56,075 bases of DNA from Candidatus Poribacteria bacterium (GCA_022823085.1 JAJDXV010000091.1:1-56075), one strand, 5' to 3'. Counted from the stretch's first letter, positions 40,401 to 49,868 are shown. Notes: a model not told the origin generated them from the letters alone. Numbers and translations are program-made.

Positions 40401-43400
40401 CTGCTGACAGGTTCTGAAATCTCGGCGCTCCCTTGTGGAATAAGTTCGACGGGTGTCTCCGTATCCGCCACCACCAAAGCGAGCTGGGGTGCTTGAGAAT
40501 CATAGATCAAAGCGTGCTCGACATTCAGAACATTGCCTGCTCTATCAACGAGAGATACTCGCATGGTATATGCGCCATCGACACTACCATCTCGCGCAAA
40601 CGGGGAAGACAGCGTCAAATAAAGCTGGTTTGTCAACTCGTCATAAGTCAAGGTTGCGGGAAGAGCACTTCCCGAACTATCTATCAACTCAATTGTTTGC
40701 GCTTCCAGAAGCAGGTCTGCCGGTCCGACATCTTCAACAGTAAACGAGAATTGGTTCAAACCTCCAGGGATATAAGACATAGGTTGACTCAAAGTGAGCG
40801 GAGAAGATGCGGTTATCCGAGGTTCCTCGGTATCATAGATAAACTCCCGATGAACGACATCGCCCTGTCTTCCGACTTGATCAATCGGTGTGATCGTGAC
40901 AGTATATCGCCCATCCACACTCCCATCAGTCGGCAGGGATATGGGTTGCCACCCCAACTGGTTGGTTCCGATTGTGCGCGTCTGACCGGGAACAACTGCC
41001 CCTGAAGGTCCCGTTACCACAATGCTTGAACCGCCATCACCTAAAGCGAGTCCGGAGCCTGTACCATCAATCAAAGTGGCGACTATCGTGGTATTACCAC
41101 CATTGAGGAAAACAACATCGCCAATCTGTCCACCCAATTCGACAACACTCACACTCGGCAGAACGAAATCGAGTCGAAACGCGTATTGTAACGCACCTTG
41201 TGCGACATTGCCTGCTATGTCTTGCGGTGTGACAGAGAGTGTGTACAATCCTGCTTGGGTGAGTGCAACAAAGCGTGCGGTAAGTTGCGTAAGGCCATCA
41301 GCGGAAATATTGATCGGAATCGGTTGCCCGTTGGGACCGACTAAACTGACGACGGTATTCGCAAAATCAACACGGGTCGCTTCCTCAAATTGGAGAGTGA
41401 TACTGCTGATAGATTCCGCAACTTCGGCAATCTCTTGTGGCACGAGTTCCATCGGTACCTCAGTATTTACCGAGATTGCGGCTAATTGAGGCACTTGAGA
41501 ATCATAAACGAAGGTTTGCGCTGCCTCCAAAATATTTCCTGCTTTATCAACAAGAGATACCTTTACTGTGTATGTGCCGTCTACGCTACCATCTTGCGCA
41601 AGCGGTGCATCAAGGGTGAGATACAAGTGACTGTTTATCTCATCAAACGTGAATGTGGCATTGACGATCGCGCCCTGCGGATCAAGGAGCTCTATCGTCT
41701 GATCGGCTAACTCTAAACCGGCGGGTCCTACATCTTCAACGGTAAACTGAAGTTGTGTGAGAGAGCCGATATAGGTGGCAGGCTGATTCAATGCTACCGG
41801 TGTAGCAGCAGTGATACGTGGTTTTTGTGTATCGTAGACGAACTGGCGATAAGTAACATCGCCTTGTCTACCGGCTTTGTCTTTCGGTGTAACGACGACG
41901 GTATAACTTCCATCAGCACTGCCGTTGGTGGGAAGCACTATGGGTATCCACGTCAACTGATCTATGCCGTTAGAGGTTGTAATACCGGGAATAGGGAGCC
42001 CTTCGGCACTCGTTACCGCGATTGTAGAACCGCCGTCATCCAAGTCTAACCCTGCACCACTTAAATCAGCGAAAGTTGCGACGATGTCCGAAGCATCACC
42101 ATTGACGTAAACGATAACGCCGAATTTACCGCCAATCAGGACTGAAGTGACTGTGGGTAAGAGTCCACCGACGCGGAACCTGTAAACAAGGGGCACAGCG
42201 CTCTGGTTTCCAGCCAAATCCTGCGGCGTAATCGTGAGAACATATTCACCGCGCTGGGTCAACGCTTGGAACGCGAGCGTCAAAACATTTCCGCCATCAT
42301 CAAAGCTGTTAACAGCGATGTTCTCACCAGCCGGGTTGGTCAACGTGACACCGGTATTGGCGAAGTCAATCCCACTAACAGTCCTTTCCGGTGTGTCCTC
42401 AAAGGTTATGGTGACCTGCGAAAAATCTTCGGCAACAGTTGTTGTGCTATCCGTAGAAAGTTCTGGTTGGGAGTCGGTTGCGATCCGTACGCTTTCGACG
42501 ACTGGAATTTGTGTATCGTAAAGGCGTTGAAATTGTTGTGTGAAACGTCGTCCTGTAAAATCGACGAATGTCGCCGTTATGGTATATTCCCCATCGGCAC
42601 TGCCGTCGCGTGGTAGTGCGTTCTCAATGTTCCACATTAACAGGTTATTGATACTATCGTGTTCAGGTTCGTCCTGTGAGATAAGCGTGTCTTGTGCGTT
42701 TCGGACAGTCAGTGTTGATGCCCCGAAATCAATACCGGCACCGATGTAGCCGCTGAGTTCGGCAGTAACCGTGGTCAGGTCATTGACGACCGTGGTTTCA
42801 GGCATCGTCAATCGAATCTCAGGTCGGATTTGACTAACGAGATAGAATTCACGTCGAACGGTAACGCCGACGTTCCCGGCTAAGTCCATCGGTGAGATTT
42901 CGACTGTGTAAGTGCCGTCATCGGAACCGTCTAATGCGATTGGTTGTGCGAGTGTCAAAACCGCTGCATCCGTCCCGTTACTCGTTAGATTAACAGGTAC
43001 ATCTACCGCTGCTCCATTGACCTCGCGAGTCAGTTGGAAGGTACTCTGAATGAAATCTATACCGCTGGTTGTCTCATCAAGTACAACCCGAACTTCCGAG
43101 AGTTCCGAGACTGTCTGATTCGCAGCCGGGACCGTAGAAACGAGTGTGGGAATCTGTGTGTCGTAGACCAAATTGTAGTTGTAAGTTTCCGTATTGCCGA
43201 GGGTATCGGTAGCCTGAACATTGAGAACATAGCGTCCATCTTGGCTTCCGTCCCGACTCGTTAGGGGTGTCTCCAAAACGTAAGTTAATTGATCACGATC
43301 CTTTGCCAGAACAACGCGTCCGGGAAGTGCGTTAAGTCCGCCGCCTGCGCCCCTTGTGCCGAAAACAACACGAGTGTTTTCTTGCAAATTGACACCGACA

Positions 43401-45091
43401 CCTGCGTCATCAAACGTTGCGACAATCTGTAGAAGTGGTTGTGCGTGGTAAATCGTATCGAGATGCAGGGTAAAGGGAGATTCTTCTGCGGAACCTAAGG
43501 TGACAAGTGGTGGGAGATTATCATAAATAAATGGAATCTGTAAGGCACCTGTCTGATTTCCGGCTTTATCAACTGCGTTAACCTCAACTGTGTATACCCC
43601 GTCCATGAGACCGTCTTGCGCGGTAAGCGGCGATAAAAAGACCCATCGGATTTTATCAGCGGTCGGTTGTGTTTGCCGTCCGAGTACGGGTCCGTCGGGT
43701 CCGGTGAGGCGAATCGTGGAGTCGGAAAGGCTGAGACCATTCTGCAGGTTATCACTGAGTGTCGCTTCAACAAAATTTGTCCACGTGCTAACACCGCCCC
43801 CGGGTGTAAACGCGCCATTTGATGTGGCAACCTCCGCCAAATTCGGTGCGACGTTATCGAAGGTGAAGTTCAGCGTTTTTTCAGCGAGGTTTCCGGCTCT
43901 ATCAGCAACAGCGACAGAAAGGGTATATTCGCCATTTTCGGATGCTGTGTCCAAGCGATCCCCTAAGGATAGCGTCAATGATGTCTGATCGTTACTGAGG
44001 GATCCCGCTATCGTCGTACCCTCTTGGTTCTCCAGCACGATACTGGTATCCGGGTCAGTAAAATCAATGGGGGTGCCGCCGGCTGCGTTTGCTGTTGCTC
44101 TAATCAATTGAAGTGGCATATTGATAAAAATGCCATCAAGGAGTGTTAGCCCCTCATCCGTTTCCGCGCCAGGTATTTCGACTTTAGATATTATAGGGGG
44201 TTGTGTATCAATAGTAAGCGGATCTGTCTTATCGGATTCACGAGTATTCCCTGCTTCGTCAATCACCTTAATGCTGAGTCTATACTGTCCATCCGGAAAG
44301 GTTCTGAAGTTTCTATCACTGCCGTCCCAGAAGAAGGTATGTCCGCCTTCGGTTTCGTCAAGCCGAATCGGTCGTCCAAATTGCGTCTGGCTATTGCCGC
44401 GAAAAAATTGTAATTCACTCTCTGCGACATCTTCGCTTATATTATAGAAGACAGCGATAACATCAAGGATCCGGTCCCCGTTTGGCGAAAATTCAGTGAT
44501 ATCCGTACTAATCGACACCTCTGGCGGTGTACCGTCTAAGGTCACTGAAACTTCATCTGAAGTCAATGGTTCCTCGTCTTGATTAGCTGCCTGTTGTCGA
44601 ATTTCGACACGAAGTGTGTAAGTTCCGTCTAAAAGTTTCGCTCCACCTACACTTCCGTTCCAATCCGTAATAGGAGTCTTAGTCTCATTCTCGCTTATCG
44701 TCCCCTGATCGATGTTAGTATCATACCCATCAACCTTGAGAACATAGTTATACGGGCCGAGGTCATTTATATCTTCAGATACCGAAACGGTGATTCGTAA
44801 TTTCTGGGTAGTCCCGTTAAAGACTGAATCATCTCCTTCGGTATCAACAACGGACAGATCTACAGTCGGTACTGCCCAAGCATTCGTAGCGACCATCAAG
44901 ATTGAAAGACATACGAAAATCTGAGTTAGGAAAGCAAGTTTCGGCTTTCCAGTTTTGCTGAAAGCGAGAAAATTCATCAACCGCGAATGGATCCACGATT
45001 TTATACATGAATTGTTTCGCTGCGTGTGTTGGTTTCGATTTTTGTGTATCAATTCGTGGGCAACACCGTACATATTTTTATTTTTTGACAC
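37433..45091 (-). CDS. Giant secreted Ig-like repeat protein with FlgD-like C-terminal domain
   Basis: 2552 residues from a GTG at 45091 with GGGAG upstream; an ATG at 44977 would give a shorter leader. The hydrophobic export segment is at about 50-72 (LAFLTQIFVCLSILMVATNA), after an unusually long basic n-region. About 19-20 bacterial Ig-like domains of 95-110 residues follow, each with a D-x-A-G-N strand and a Y-D-T-Q/S-x-P junction. Near the middle, a three-domain cassette (about 335 residues) recurs. The last about 100 residues (FGWPNPLRLSNRDVAFFSYD, GTPVARGLYIFRLEAVNAAG) are FlgD_ig/T9SS-sorting-like. A long surface stalk or adhesin is likely. The PorV-like gene lies just downstream. Confidence 0.9.
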   Translation of the reverse strand: MSKNKNMYGVAHELIHKNRNQHTQRNNSCIKSWIHSRLMNFLAFSKTGKPKLAFLTQIFVCLSILMVATNAWAVPTVDLSVVDTEGDDSVFNGTTQKLRITVSVSEDINDLGPYNYVLKVDGYDTNIDQGTISENETKTPITDWNGSVGGAKLLDGTYTLRVEIRQQAANQDEEPLTSDEVSVTLDGTPPEVSISTDITEFSPNGDRILDVIAVFYNISEDVAESELQFFRGNSQTQFGRPIRLDETEGGHTFFWDGSDRNFRTFPDGQYRLSIKVIDEAGNTRESDKTDPLTIDTQPPIISKVEIPGAETDEGLTLLDGIFINMPLQLIRATANAAGGTPIDFTDPDTSIVLENQEGTTIAGSLSNDQTSLTLSLGDRLDTASENGEYTLSVAVADRAGNLAEKTLNFTFDNVAPNLAEVATSNGAFTPGGGVSTWTNFVEATLSDNLQNGLSLSDSTIRLTGPDGPVLGRQTQPTADKIRWVFLSPLTAQDGLMDGVYTVEVNAVDKAGNQTGALQIPFIYDNLPPLVTLGSAEESPFTLHLDTIYHAQPLLQIVATFDDAGVGVNLQENTRVVFGTRGAGGGLNALPGRVVLAKDRDQLTYVLETPLTSRDGSQDGRYVLNVQATDTLGNTETYNYNLVYDTQIPTLVSTVPAANQTVSELSEVRVVLDETTSGIDFIQSTFQLTREVNGAAVDVPVNLTSNGTDAAVLTLAQPIALDGSDDGTYTVEISPMDLAGNVGVTVRREFYLVSQIRPEIRLTMPETTVVNDLTTVTAELSGYIGAGIDFGASTLTVRNAQDTLISQDEPEHDSINNLLMWNIENALPRDGSADGEYTITATFVDFTGRRFTQQFQRLYDTQIPVVESVRIATDSQPELSTDSTTTVAEDFSQVTITFEDTPERTVSGIDFANTGVTLTNPAGENIAVNSFDDGGNVLTLAFQALTQRGEYVLTITPQDLAGNQSAVPLVYRFRVGGLLPTVTSVLIGGKFGVIVYVNGDASDIVATFADLSGAGLDLDDGGSTIAVTSAEGLPIPGITTSNGIDQLTWIPIVLPTNGSADGSYTVVVTPKDKAGRQGDVTYRQFVYDTQKPRITAATPVALNQPATYIGSLTQLQFTVEDVGPAGLELADQTIELLDPQGAIVNATFTFDEINSHLYLTLDAPLAQDGSVDGTYTVKVSLVDKAGNILEAAQTFVYDSQVPQLAAISVNTEVPMELVPQEIAEVAESISSITLQFEEATRVDFANTVVSLVGPNGQPIPINISADGLTQLTARFVALTQAGLYTLSVTPQDIAGNVAQGALQYAFRLDFVLPSVSVVELGGQIGDVVFLNGGNTTIVATLIDGTGSGLALGDGGSSIVVTGPSGAVVPGQTRTIGTNQLGWQPISLPTDGSVDGRYTVTITPIDQVGRQGDVVHREFIYDTEEPRITASSPLTLSQPMSYIPGGLNQFSFTVEDVGPADLLLEAQTIELIDSSGSALPATLTYDELTNQLYLTLSSPFARDGSVDGAYTMRVSLVDRAGNVLNVEHALIYDSQAPQLALVVADTETPVELIPQGSAEISEPVSSITLHFDEATRVDFNNTVVTLVSSGVSATTGDPEVVDIPLTLQDNGTSQITVSFAELNQLDTYILSVTPQDIAGNVSPAPTDYTFTLDIPLPIVSSVIIGDIETAAGGDVVYINASNTIIGAVLEDPSETGLDFSNEGSDITVADTDNLIVRGVTGSNGVDLLIWEPATFTTDGTTDGRYGVYVTPVDKAGREGNTVYREFIYDTQEPEISDAEPIDLSQPVSYISESLRQFRFTVADVGPADLVLADQNVSLRDASGNLVPARLTNDTGNQVFLTLDQPLPRDGSMDGEYTVVIAFADRAGNARNIEHTLIYDTQSPTVVSTVPADGALLTEDITQIQVTLNDEGGSEIDWSMTTITLVNPSGQEIPGELVNNGTTTLTLSTNQLVEDGRYIVRIHAIDRAGNGGVTSIERSFVLSRYLPTITSTEPRTAPADEAFTNEEIEQIEVNLETDDANHLSTLRLLNPANQVVAGQQERASGRLIYNLVRPLATDGSEDGIYTIEFTPISASGRSGEVQRLTFTYDTQAPEIESDDAIQFVVAAAAGNNSLTEIRATLTDDTSGIDWENLDDAWITFEQVSPNRTKVSGHISEDTQGTLTFLLTVPLADNGSADGEYELTINPVDRAGNDDEPYERVFVYDTSPPMIDVSTLLINEVPLIVDIDAENYPSAVSATGGVVIQASIFDTGLGVDLTQSQITVRGPDGSEVTGSTQQNGVDTIVFKSGGLTLQGHYQVTVTGVGNDSERLGFAPIDSVTTRFLYETDEPTAAVTSDGGETELTDEPILFEGTASDPEGTQRIGDGEITVPPSGVWLVEIVGIGPDDQPIDPVPAVDDSGAQEEPWSRWSIDFLPSRSGEYELDVRVTDNAGNYAVYDIGTYTMSVSLTFRGSTFGWPNPLRLSNRDVAFFSYDVNVPLGETINLTLSIYDWSGDMVRTEEYSNVVSGQRNDQLVKWNLENQAGTPVARGLYIFRLEAVNAAGNSANVVGKVLVVD

Positions 45092-45502
45092 TCGTTTCTC
45101 CCTGCTTACTGCGAGCCCGAAAGGTAATTAGGCTTCGGTGCTTCGCGTTGGTTCACAAATTTTCCGGGCAGGTTGGGTTCCTACGCCGGTATCGGCACCT
45201 CCACGTTTCAATACAGCAAGCGGCATGTAAATATGTGTTTTTTGCACATAGGAAACTCTATTGTGCACGCTTCTGGTATCGAAGGGAGTGTGTCGAGAAC
45301 TTCTTTGTATCTATTGAATGCTTCTGAATCCTTTAATTTTATGCTCTTGAGGGATAGACGTATAGCAATCCCTTTGTGATGATTAGACGCAAAAAAACCA
45401 ATTAGGTTGATTAAAATTACAGAAAACTGCAAGGCATGTAACACGACGACAAGGCGCGGTTGTTTGAATTTTGAACCGCGCCTGCGGGTTATCAAACAAA
45501 AG
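45092..45502. other. Intergenic region with one REP-like hairpin
   Basis: No gene is supported here. At 45453-45486 GGCGCGGTT pairs with AACCGCGCC, followed by TGCGGG, a relative of the REP-like units at 34814 and 37376. The remainder is the upstream region of the giant gene, with no clear promoter by eye. Confidence 0.5.
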
Positions 45503-46504
45503 CTAACCGATTTCGCCATTGGCGACCATCGTCAACAATGCTGAATCATCGGCGGTGAGCGGTAAGGTAATTTTCGCGCGCCTTCGACTCGACTCATAAG
45601 TTGCGAAAATGAGTTCTGCGCCCTGAATTGCCTTGCGTCCGCTGAGTTCCGGTTCGCGTCCGGTCTTAACGCTGTCAACCAGATCAAGCACCGAGAGGAC
45701 AGTATCATCGCCTTTCGGGATATCGCTTAAATCAGGGGTTTCCCAACCGTCAGAACCTGCGCGGAGCAGTCGGACTGGTGCGCCGCCGCCGACATCAATA
45801 ATCCCCTCTGTACCGATAAGACGATTCGAGAACCCGTTTAAAGAGACACCGCCGGTGGTTAACAAACCTTCCACACCGTTTTTCCAGCGGATCCATGATA
45901 AACCGCTCGTCTCAACCTGCGTTCCAAAGACAAGTTTCTCTTCTGCTACATCTATTTGACCAATTACCCAGTCAACAGGTTCGTCATTATTATAAAAAAG
46001 GAACATATCGAACCAGTGTGTTCCCCAGTCAAGCAAATTCGAGCATGACCCTTCAAGTCTTCGGAGTTCACCAATCGCGCCTTCGTTCGCCAACTGTTTC
46101 GCTTTTATGAACTGGGCACCGAAACGGCGTTGATGACAAAATGTTATGACGACATCGTTATCGACACACGCTTGATAGAGTGCTTTGGCATCGCCCCAGG
46201 TCGGTGCCATCGGTTTCTCGGAATGGATGGCTTTAATGCCGCTGTTCGCAGCAGCGATGACCATATCCCTATGGAGCGCGATCCACGTGCAAACGCTGAC
46301 GAAATCGAGCGATTCTTTTTCCAACATCTCTTCATAATTTTCGTAGGTGTTGGGTACCTCAAACTGTTCTGCGAAAGCGTCGCGTGCGTCTGCGAAGGGA
46401 TCGGAACACGCGACGATCTCAACATCTGGAGATGCCTGATACCCGCGTGCGTGGGCGCGTCCACGTCCACCACAACCGATGATACCTGCTTTAAAAGCTG
46501 CCAT
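45503..46504 (-). CDS. Gfo/Idh/MocA-family oxidoreductase
   Basis: 333 residues from the ATG at 46504, which has AAAGGA 9 nt before; a longer frame has no support. The Rossmann start KAGIIGCGGRGRAHARGY binds NAD(P). The motif HSEKPMAPT (about 90-98) holds the conserved E-K-P lysine, and the substrate-side stretch GTHWFDMFLFY has the catalytic histidine and aspartate. Cytosolic sugar or polyol dehydrogenase of unknown substrate. The Ldh_2 gene lies upstream on the same strand, about 190 nt away, with a separate promoter between. Confidence 0.92.
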   Translation of the reverse strand: MAAFKAGIIGCGGRGRAHARGYQASPDVEIVACSDPFADARDAFAEQFEVPNTYENYEEMLEKESLDFVSVCTWIALHRDMVIAAANSGIKAIHSEKPMAPTWGDAKALYQACVDNDVVITFCHQRRFGAQFIKAKQLANEGAIGELRRLEGSCSNLLDWGTHWFDMFLFYNNDEPVDWVIGQIDVAEEKLVFGTQVETSGLSWIRWKNGVEGLLTTGGVSLNGFSNRLIGTEGIIDVGGGAPVRLLRAGSDGWETPDLSDIPKGDDTVLSVLDLVDSVKTGREPELSGRKAIQGAELIFATYESSRRRAKITLPLTADDSALLTMVANGEIG

Positions 46505-46622
46505 ATTAAATTTTCCTTTCGGCACGATTTTGTGCTCGCACCATACATGTCAATGTAGAATAGGCTGTTAGCCTGTTCCGTTTAAGGAGGCGAATCATTA
46601 CAAATCGCATTTTCGACACCTT

Positions 46623-46650
46623 ATAATACCAGAATGACGTTGGATAGCAA
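46623..46650 (-). promoter_or_regulatory. candidate promoter for the 45503-46504 gene
   Basis: Minus-strand TTGCTA (46650-46645) and TATTAT (46628-46623) are 16 nt apart. Confidence 0.4.
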
Positions 46651-46714
46651 GCAACAATTTGGCTAAAATTTACTGTCCCTTGATCGCGATTTCAGTGTCA
46701 AAAGGTTGCATTTT

Positions 46715-47680
46715 TTACGTTAATTGATCCACGAGCGTCTCATCTAAATGGATACCGTCGGCGAGATGTGCATCGCGTTGACGGTAAGCGCGTTCACCGG
46801 GAATCAGAATCTCTGCAACTCCCGATTCTCTTGGGTTCTCCTTAACACGTGTGACGAGTTTGTCAACTTCTGTCTTGAATTGCGCTAACGGTACAAAACT
46901 TGTGGGGTCTATCGCAACAATGAGTAAACCGTAGTTGGTCCCGGGTGGCGGAATTGTCGCGGCGTTGACGAGAACACCGGAAAGGATTTGCGTCACGAGT
47001 GCAAGCCCGAACCCTTTATGACCGCCAAACGGACGGACACTCCCCTTCAACGCTGCCTCGGCATCCGTTGTCGGCTCGCCTTCTGAATCAAAAGCGAGTC
47101 CTTCAGGGATTGCAGCCCCGTCTCGGATAGCGACCAGCAGATCGCCATTGGTAATCGCAGCGGTAGACATATCAAATAGGAGGGGTACTGTATTGGACGG
47201 GATTCCGACAGCGATCGGGTTTGTTCCGAGAAGAGCCTCCGTGCCGCCTTCGGGTGTAATACGGGGTAGACAATCCGCAAAAAGTAAGCCGACGATATCC
47301 GCTTTTCGCGCCATATCGACATAATATCCTGCCATACCGCAATGTGATGTATTATAAACACCGACAATGCTCGCGCCGTTGCGTTTTGCGCGTTCAATCG
47401 CAATCTCCATTGCCCGATAGGCGACGAGATAACCGGGTTGGTTACCGCCATCTATCCGAACGCACATTCCCGCTTCCTTGTCAATCTGAATCTCAGTCCG
47501 CTCACCTTGTTCATAGCGGTTCTTGATTCCGGTTAATCGGATAAAGCCGTGCGTTTTTCGCCCGCGGAGTTCGGCTTCCAATAGGATATCGGTGATAATT
47601 GCGGCATCGGTTTCGGACATTCCGCTTTTTATCAGAAAGTTTTCAGCGAGTTCTATCGCATCAGGAACGGAAATATGCAC
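46715..47680 (-). CDS. Ldh_2-family malate/L-lactate-type dehydrogenase
   Basis: 321 residues, slightly short for the family (330-360). The catalytic histidine is in GRKTHGFIRL (S-H-G motif, here T-H-G). NAD-binding parts are NTSHCGMAGYYVDMA and GTNPIAVGIPS, and GGHKGFGLALVTQIL is typical. Members oxidise malate, lactate, ureidoglycolate or sulfolactate with NAD(P) in the cytosol; the substrate is open. It starts at a GTG just before the promoter region shared with the divergent 47881 gene. Confidence 0.92.
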   Translation of the reverse strand: MHISVPDAIELAENFLIKSGMSETDAAIITDILLEAELRGRKTHGFIRLTGIKNRYEQGERTEIQIDKEAGMCVRIDGGNQPGYLVAYRAMEIAIERAKRNGASIVGVYNTSHCGMAGYYVDMARKADIVGLLFADCLPRITPEGGTEALLGTNPIAVGIPSNTVPLLFDMSTAAITNGDLLVAIRDGAAIPEGLAFDSEGEPTTDAEAALKGSVRPFGGHKGFGLALVTQILSGVLVNAATIPPPGTNYGLLIVAIDPTSFVPLAQFKTEVDKLVTRVKENPRESGVAEILIPGERAYRQRDAHLADGIHLDETLVDQLT

Positions 47681-47740
47681 GTTATTGCTCCATTTCTTGG
47701 ATCATTTTACCCATGACATAGCAATAGTAGAATTTCGATG

Positions 47741-47769
47741 TTGACGCTTGTATTTAATGCTGCTATAAT
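47741..47769 (+). promoter_or_regulatory. sigma70-type promoter of the 47881-49868 operon
   Basis: TTGACG (47741-47746) and TATAAT (47764-47769) are exactly 17 nt apart, about 110 nt before the first start codon, leaving a leader of roughly 105 nt. Confidence 0.65.
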
Positions 47770-47880
47770 TTAGCGTAAATCTGCCTGACTGTCAAGATGT
47801 ATTTGGCAAGTCACTTTTTTACGTGTTACTGTAGGTGCGGTTCTTTTAACGACGCAGAAATACCCAAGGAGAGACTACAG

Positions 47881-48288
47881 ATGGCAAATCGAAAACATGA
47901 CCTCGTGGAATATCCTATTCAAGACAACGTTCGGTTAGAATCATACTGGCGTGATGATGCTGGCGGACGCGGTCCGGCGGCATCGTTGTATGTCTATGAC
48001 GATGAAATTATGCGTTTTGACTGCTTTGGGGGTGATAATGGACATTGCCACTTCAACCTGCGACAGACCCGCGGTAGACGGTGGATGTACCCGGAAGGCT
48101 CGTTCCAAGATCATATCCAACAGAGCCTGTTTGATCTTCGCACGAATCTGAATTTCTGCCTTCAGACCCATCAAGACGAACGGGTTCAGGAGGTACAGAT
48201 AGCGCAAGAAAGTTTAAAACAGGCAGCCCACCAGATGGAAGCACACCTGTTAGTGCTTGCTGAAAAACTACAGGGCGATGCTGGATGA
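47881..48288 (+). CDS. Hypothetical protein with C-terminal coiled helix
   Basis: 135 residues from the ATG at 47881 with AAGGAG upstream. The N-terminal half (SYWRDDAGGRGPAASLYVYD, DEIMRFDCFGGDNGHCHFNL) looks like a small beta-rich fold with two cysteines and conserved-looking Gly/Arg; the C-terminal half (RVQEVQIAQESLKQAAHQME) is a long amphipathic helix. No family recognised. Its stop overlaps the nnrDE start (ATGA), so the two are translationally coupled. Confidence 0.75.
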   Translation: MANRKHDLVEYPIQDNVRLESYWRDDAGGRGPAASLYVYDDEIMRFDCFGGDNGHCHFNLRQTRGRRWMYPEGSFQDHIQQSLFDLRTNLNFCLQTHQDERVQEVQIAQESLKQAAHQMEAHLLVLAEKLQGDAG

Positions 48289-49868
48289 AAGTCGTGACTG
48301 CGGCGGAAATGCGCCGGATAGATCAGGGGACTATTGAAGGGGTCGGCATTCCCGGCATCGTTCTTATGGAGACTGCTGGGAGTGCCATTGTCCGCGCGAT
48401 TGAACAGCATTATCCGACATGTCAGCGAATTGGTATCTTCGCTGGTAAAGGTAATAACGGCGGCGATGGGTTAGTCATTGCCCGCCAACTCGCGCACGTA
48501 GGGCGCGACGTGCATCTGTTTCTCGTTTCTCCAGCAGATAGCTTCACGGGCGAAGCAGAAATCAATCTTCAAATTGTAAAAAACCTTGGATTGTGTATTG
48601 AGGAAGTCCTGACGGGTACGCCCCTTAAACATGATGCCACCAACGAAAACCCACCTCTAAATCACATCGCCAGTTGTGAACTCTTTGTAGATGCGATTTT
48701 CGGCACAGGATTACGCGGTACAGTTCGCGATCCAATCGCCACTGTCATTGACGTTATCAACAGTCTTCCTGCTCCTATTCTCTCTGTTGACCTACCGTCC
48801 GGCTTGAACGCGGATACCGGACACCCGTTAGGCGCTTGTGTGCGAGCCGATAGAACGGTAACAATCGGTTTGCCTAAAAGGGGATTATTGGTGCATCCGG
48901 GTGCTGAATTCGCTGGCAAGCTGGAAGTCGTTGACATCGGTTTTCCAGAACAGGTTATAGATACACAAGGTATCCAGGTTAACTGGACAACAACGACCCA
49001 AGCCTCACAATGGGTGCCGCTGCGTCCGCGTGCCTCTCACAAAGGCAGTTATGGACGCGTCCTCGTTGTTGCAGGCTCGACAGGTATGACAGGCGCGGCT
49101 GCGCTTGCGAGTGAAGCCGCTTTGCGCGCCGGTGCGGGGTTGGTAACTCTTGCCACTCCGAAACACCTCAATCCAATCTTGGAAGGTCTTTTACCTGAAG
49201 TGATGACCCTCCCACTGCCGGAAACGGATGCTGGCAGCCTATCTGTATCTGCCACCTCAGCCATCCTCGAATTCGCGGAAAAGACGAAATCTGTACTCGC
49301 AATAGGGCCCGGGCTTTCCCGACACCCGGATACAGTGGCACTCGTTCACCAACTGGTACGTGAGAATCGAGAACAGGAATTGGGCAGACGGATGGTTATC
49401 GATGCAGACGGGTTGAACGCCCTCTCACAAGCCCCAGAAATCATCTCATTACTCAATAGAGAGGCGGTGTTAACACCACATCCTGGCGAGATGTCTCGAT
49501 TAACAAGCAGTTCAGTCGCCGATTTGGAAGCAGATAGGATCAGGACAGCCCAACAGTTTGCAAGTGACCGCAATCTAACACTTGTATTTAAAGGCGCGCC
49601 GACCGTTACTGGGTTGCCAAATGGAGATGTATGGATCAATTCCACAGGTAATCCCGGTATGGCGACAGGTGGCATGGGGGATGTGCTAACCGGAATAATT
49701 GCGGGGTTGATGGCACAGGGACACTCAAGCGAAACGGCAGCCGTACTCGGTGTCTATTTACATGGGTTAGCGGGAGACATCACCGCGGAGGCGTTAGGGA
49801 TGCACGGACTCATTGCCAGCGATGTGCTAAAGGCGGTACCGCGGGCAATATCTTCGCTGATAGCGTAA
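48285..49868 (+). CDS. nnr: Bifunctional NAD(P)HX epimerase/dehydratase
   Basis: 527 residues, the usual length for the fused protein. The N-terminal YjeF/AIBP epimerase domain (1-220) has IGIFAGKGNNGGDGLVIARQ and DAIFGTGLRG. The C-terminal ADP/ATP-dependent dehydratase domain (about 240-527) has GSYGRVLVVAGSTGMTGAAA, VLTPHPGEMSRL and the ribokinase-like GMGDVLTGIIAGL. Together they repair hydrated NADH and NADPH. Translation is coupled to the upstream small gene through an ATGA overlap. Confidence 0.96.
   Translation: MKVVTAAEMRRIDQGTIEGVGIPGIVLMETAGSAIVRAIEQHYPTCQRIGIFAGKGNNGGDGLVIARQLAHVGRDVHLFLVSPADSFTGEAEINLQIVKNLGLCIEEVLTGTPLKHDATNENPPLNHIASCELFVDAIFGTGLRGTVRDPIATVIDVINSLPAPILSVDLPSGLNADTGHPLGACVRADRTVTIGLPKRGLLVHPGAEFAGKLEVVDIGFPEQVIDTQGIQVNWTTTTQASQWVPLRPRASHKGSYGRVLVVAGSTGMTGAAALASEAALRAGAGLVTLATPKHLNPILEGLLPEVMTLPLPETDAGSLSVSATSAILEFAEKTKSVLAIGPGLSRHPDTVALVHQLVRENREQELGRRMVIDADGLNALSQAPEIISLLNREAVLTPHPGEMSRLTSSSVADLEADRIRTAQQFASDRNLTLVFKGAPTVTGLPNGDVWINSTGNPGMATGGMGDVLTGIIAGLMAQGHSSETAAVLGVYLHGLAGDITAEALGMHGLIASDVLKAVPRAISSLIA

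Noticed and set aside
40433..41005. 190-residue plus-strand frame, and others between 38369 and 44447
   Set aside because: All are shadows of the giant Ig-like gene; their periodic recurrence follows the protein repeats on the other strand.
45503..46525. Copy of the 5'-end repeat before the Gfo/Idh gene at 46504 (CCGAAAGGAAAATTTAAT)
   Set aside because: Only the Shine-Dalgarno part is similar; the upstream 70 bp of the repeat are absent, so it is probably an ordinary ribosome-binding site.
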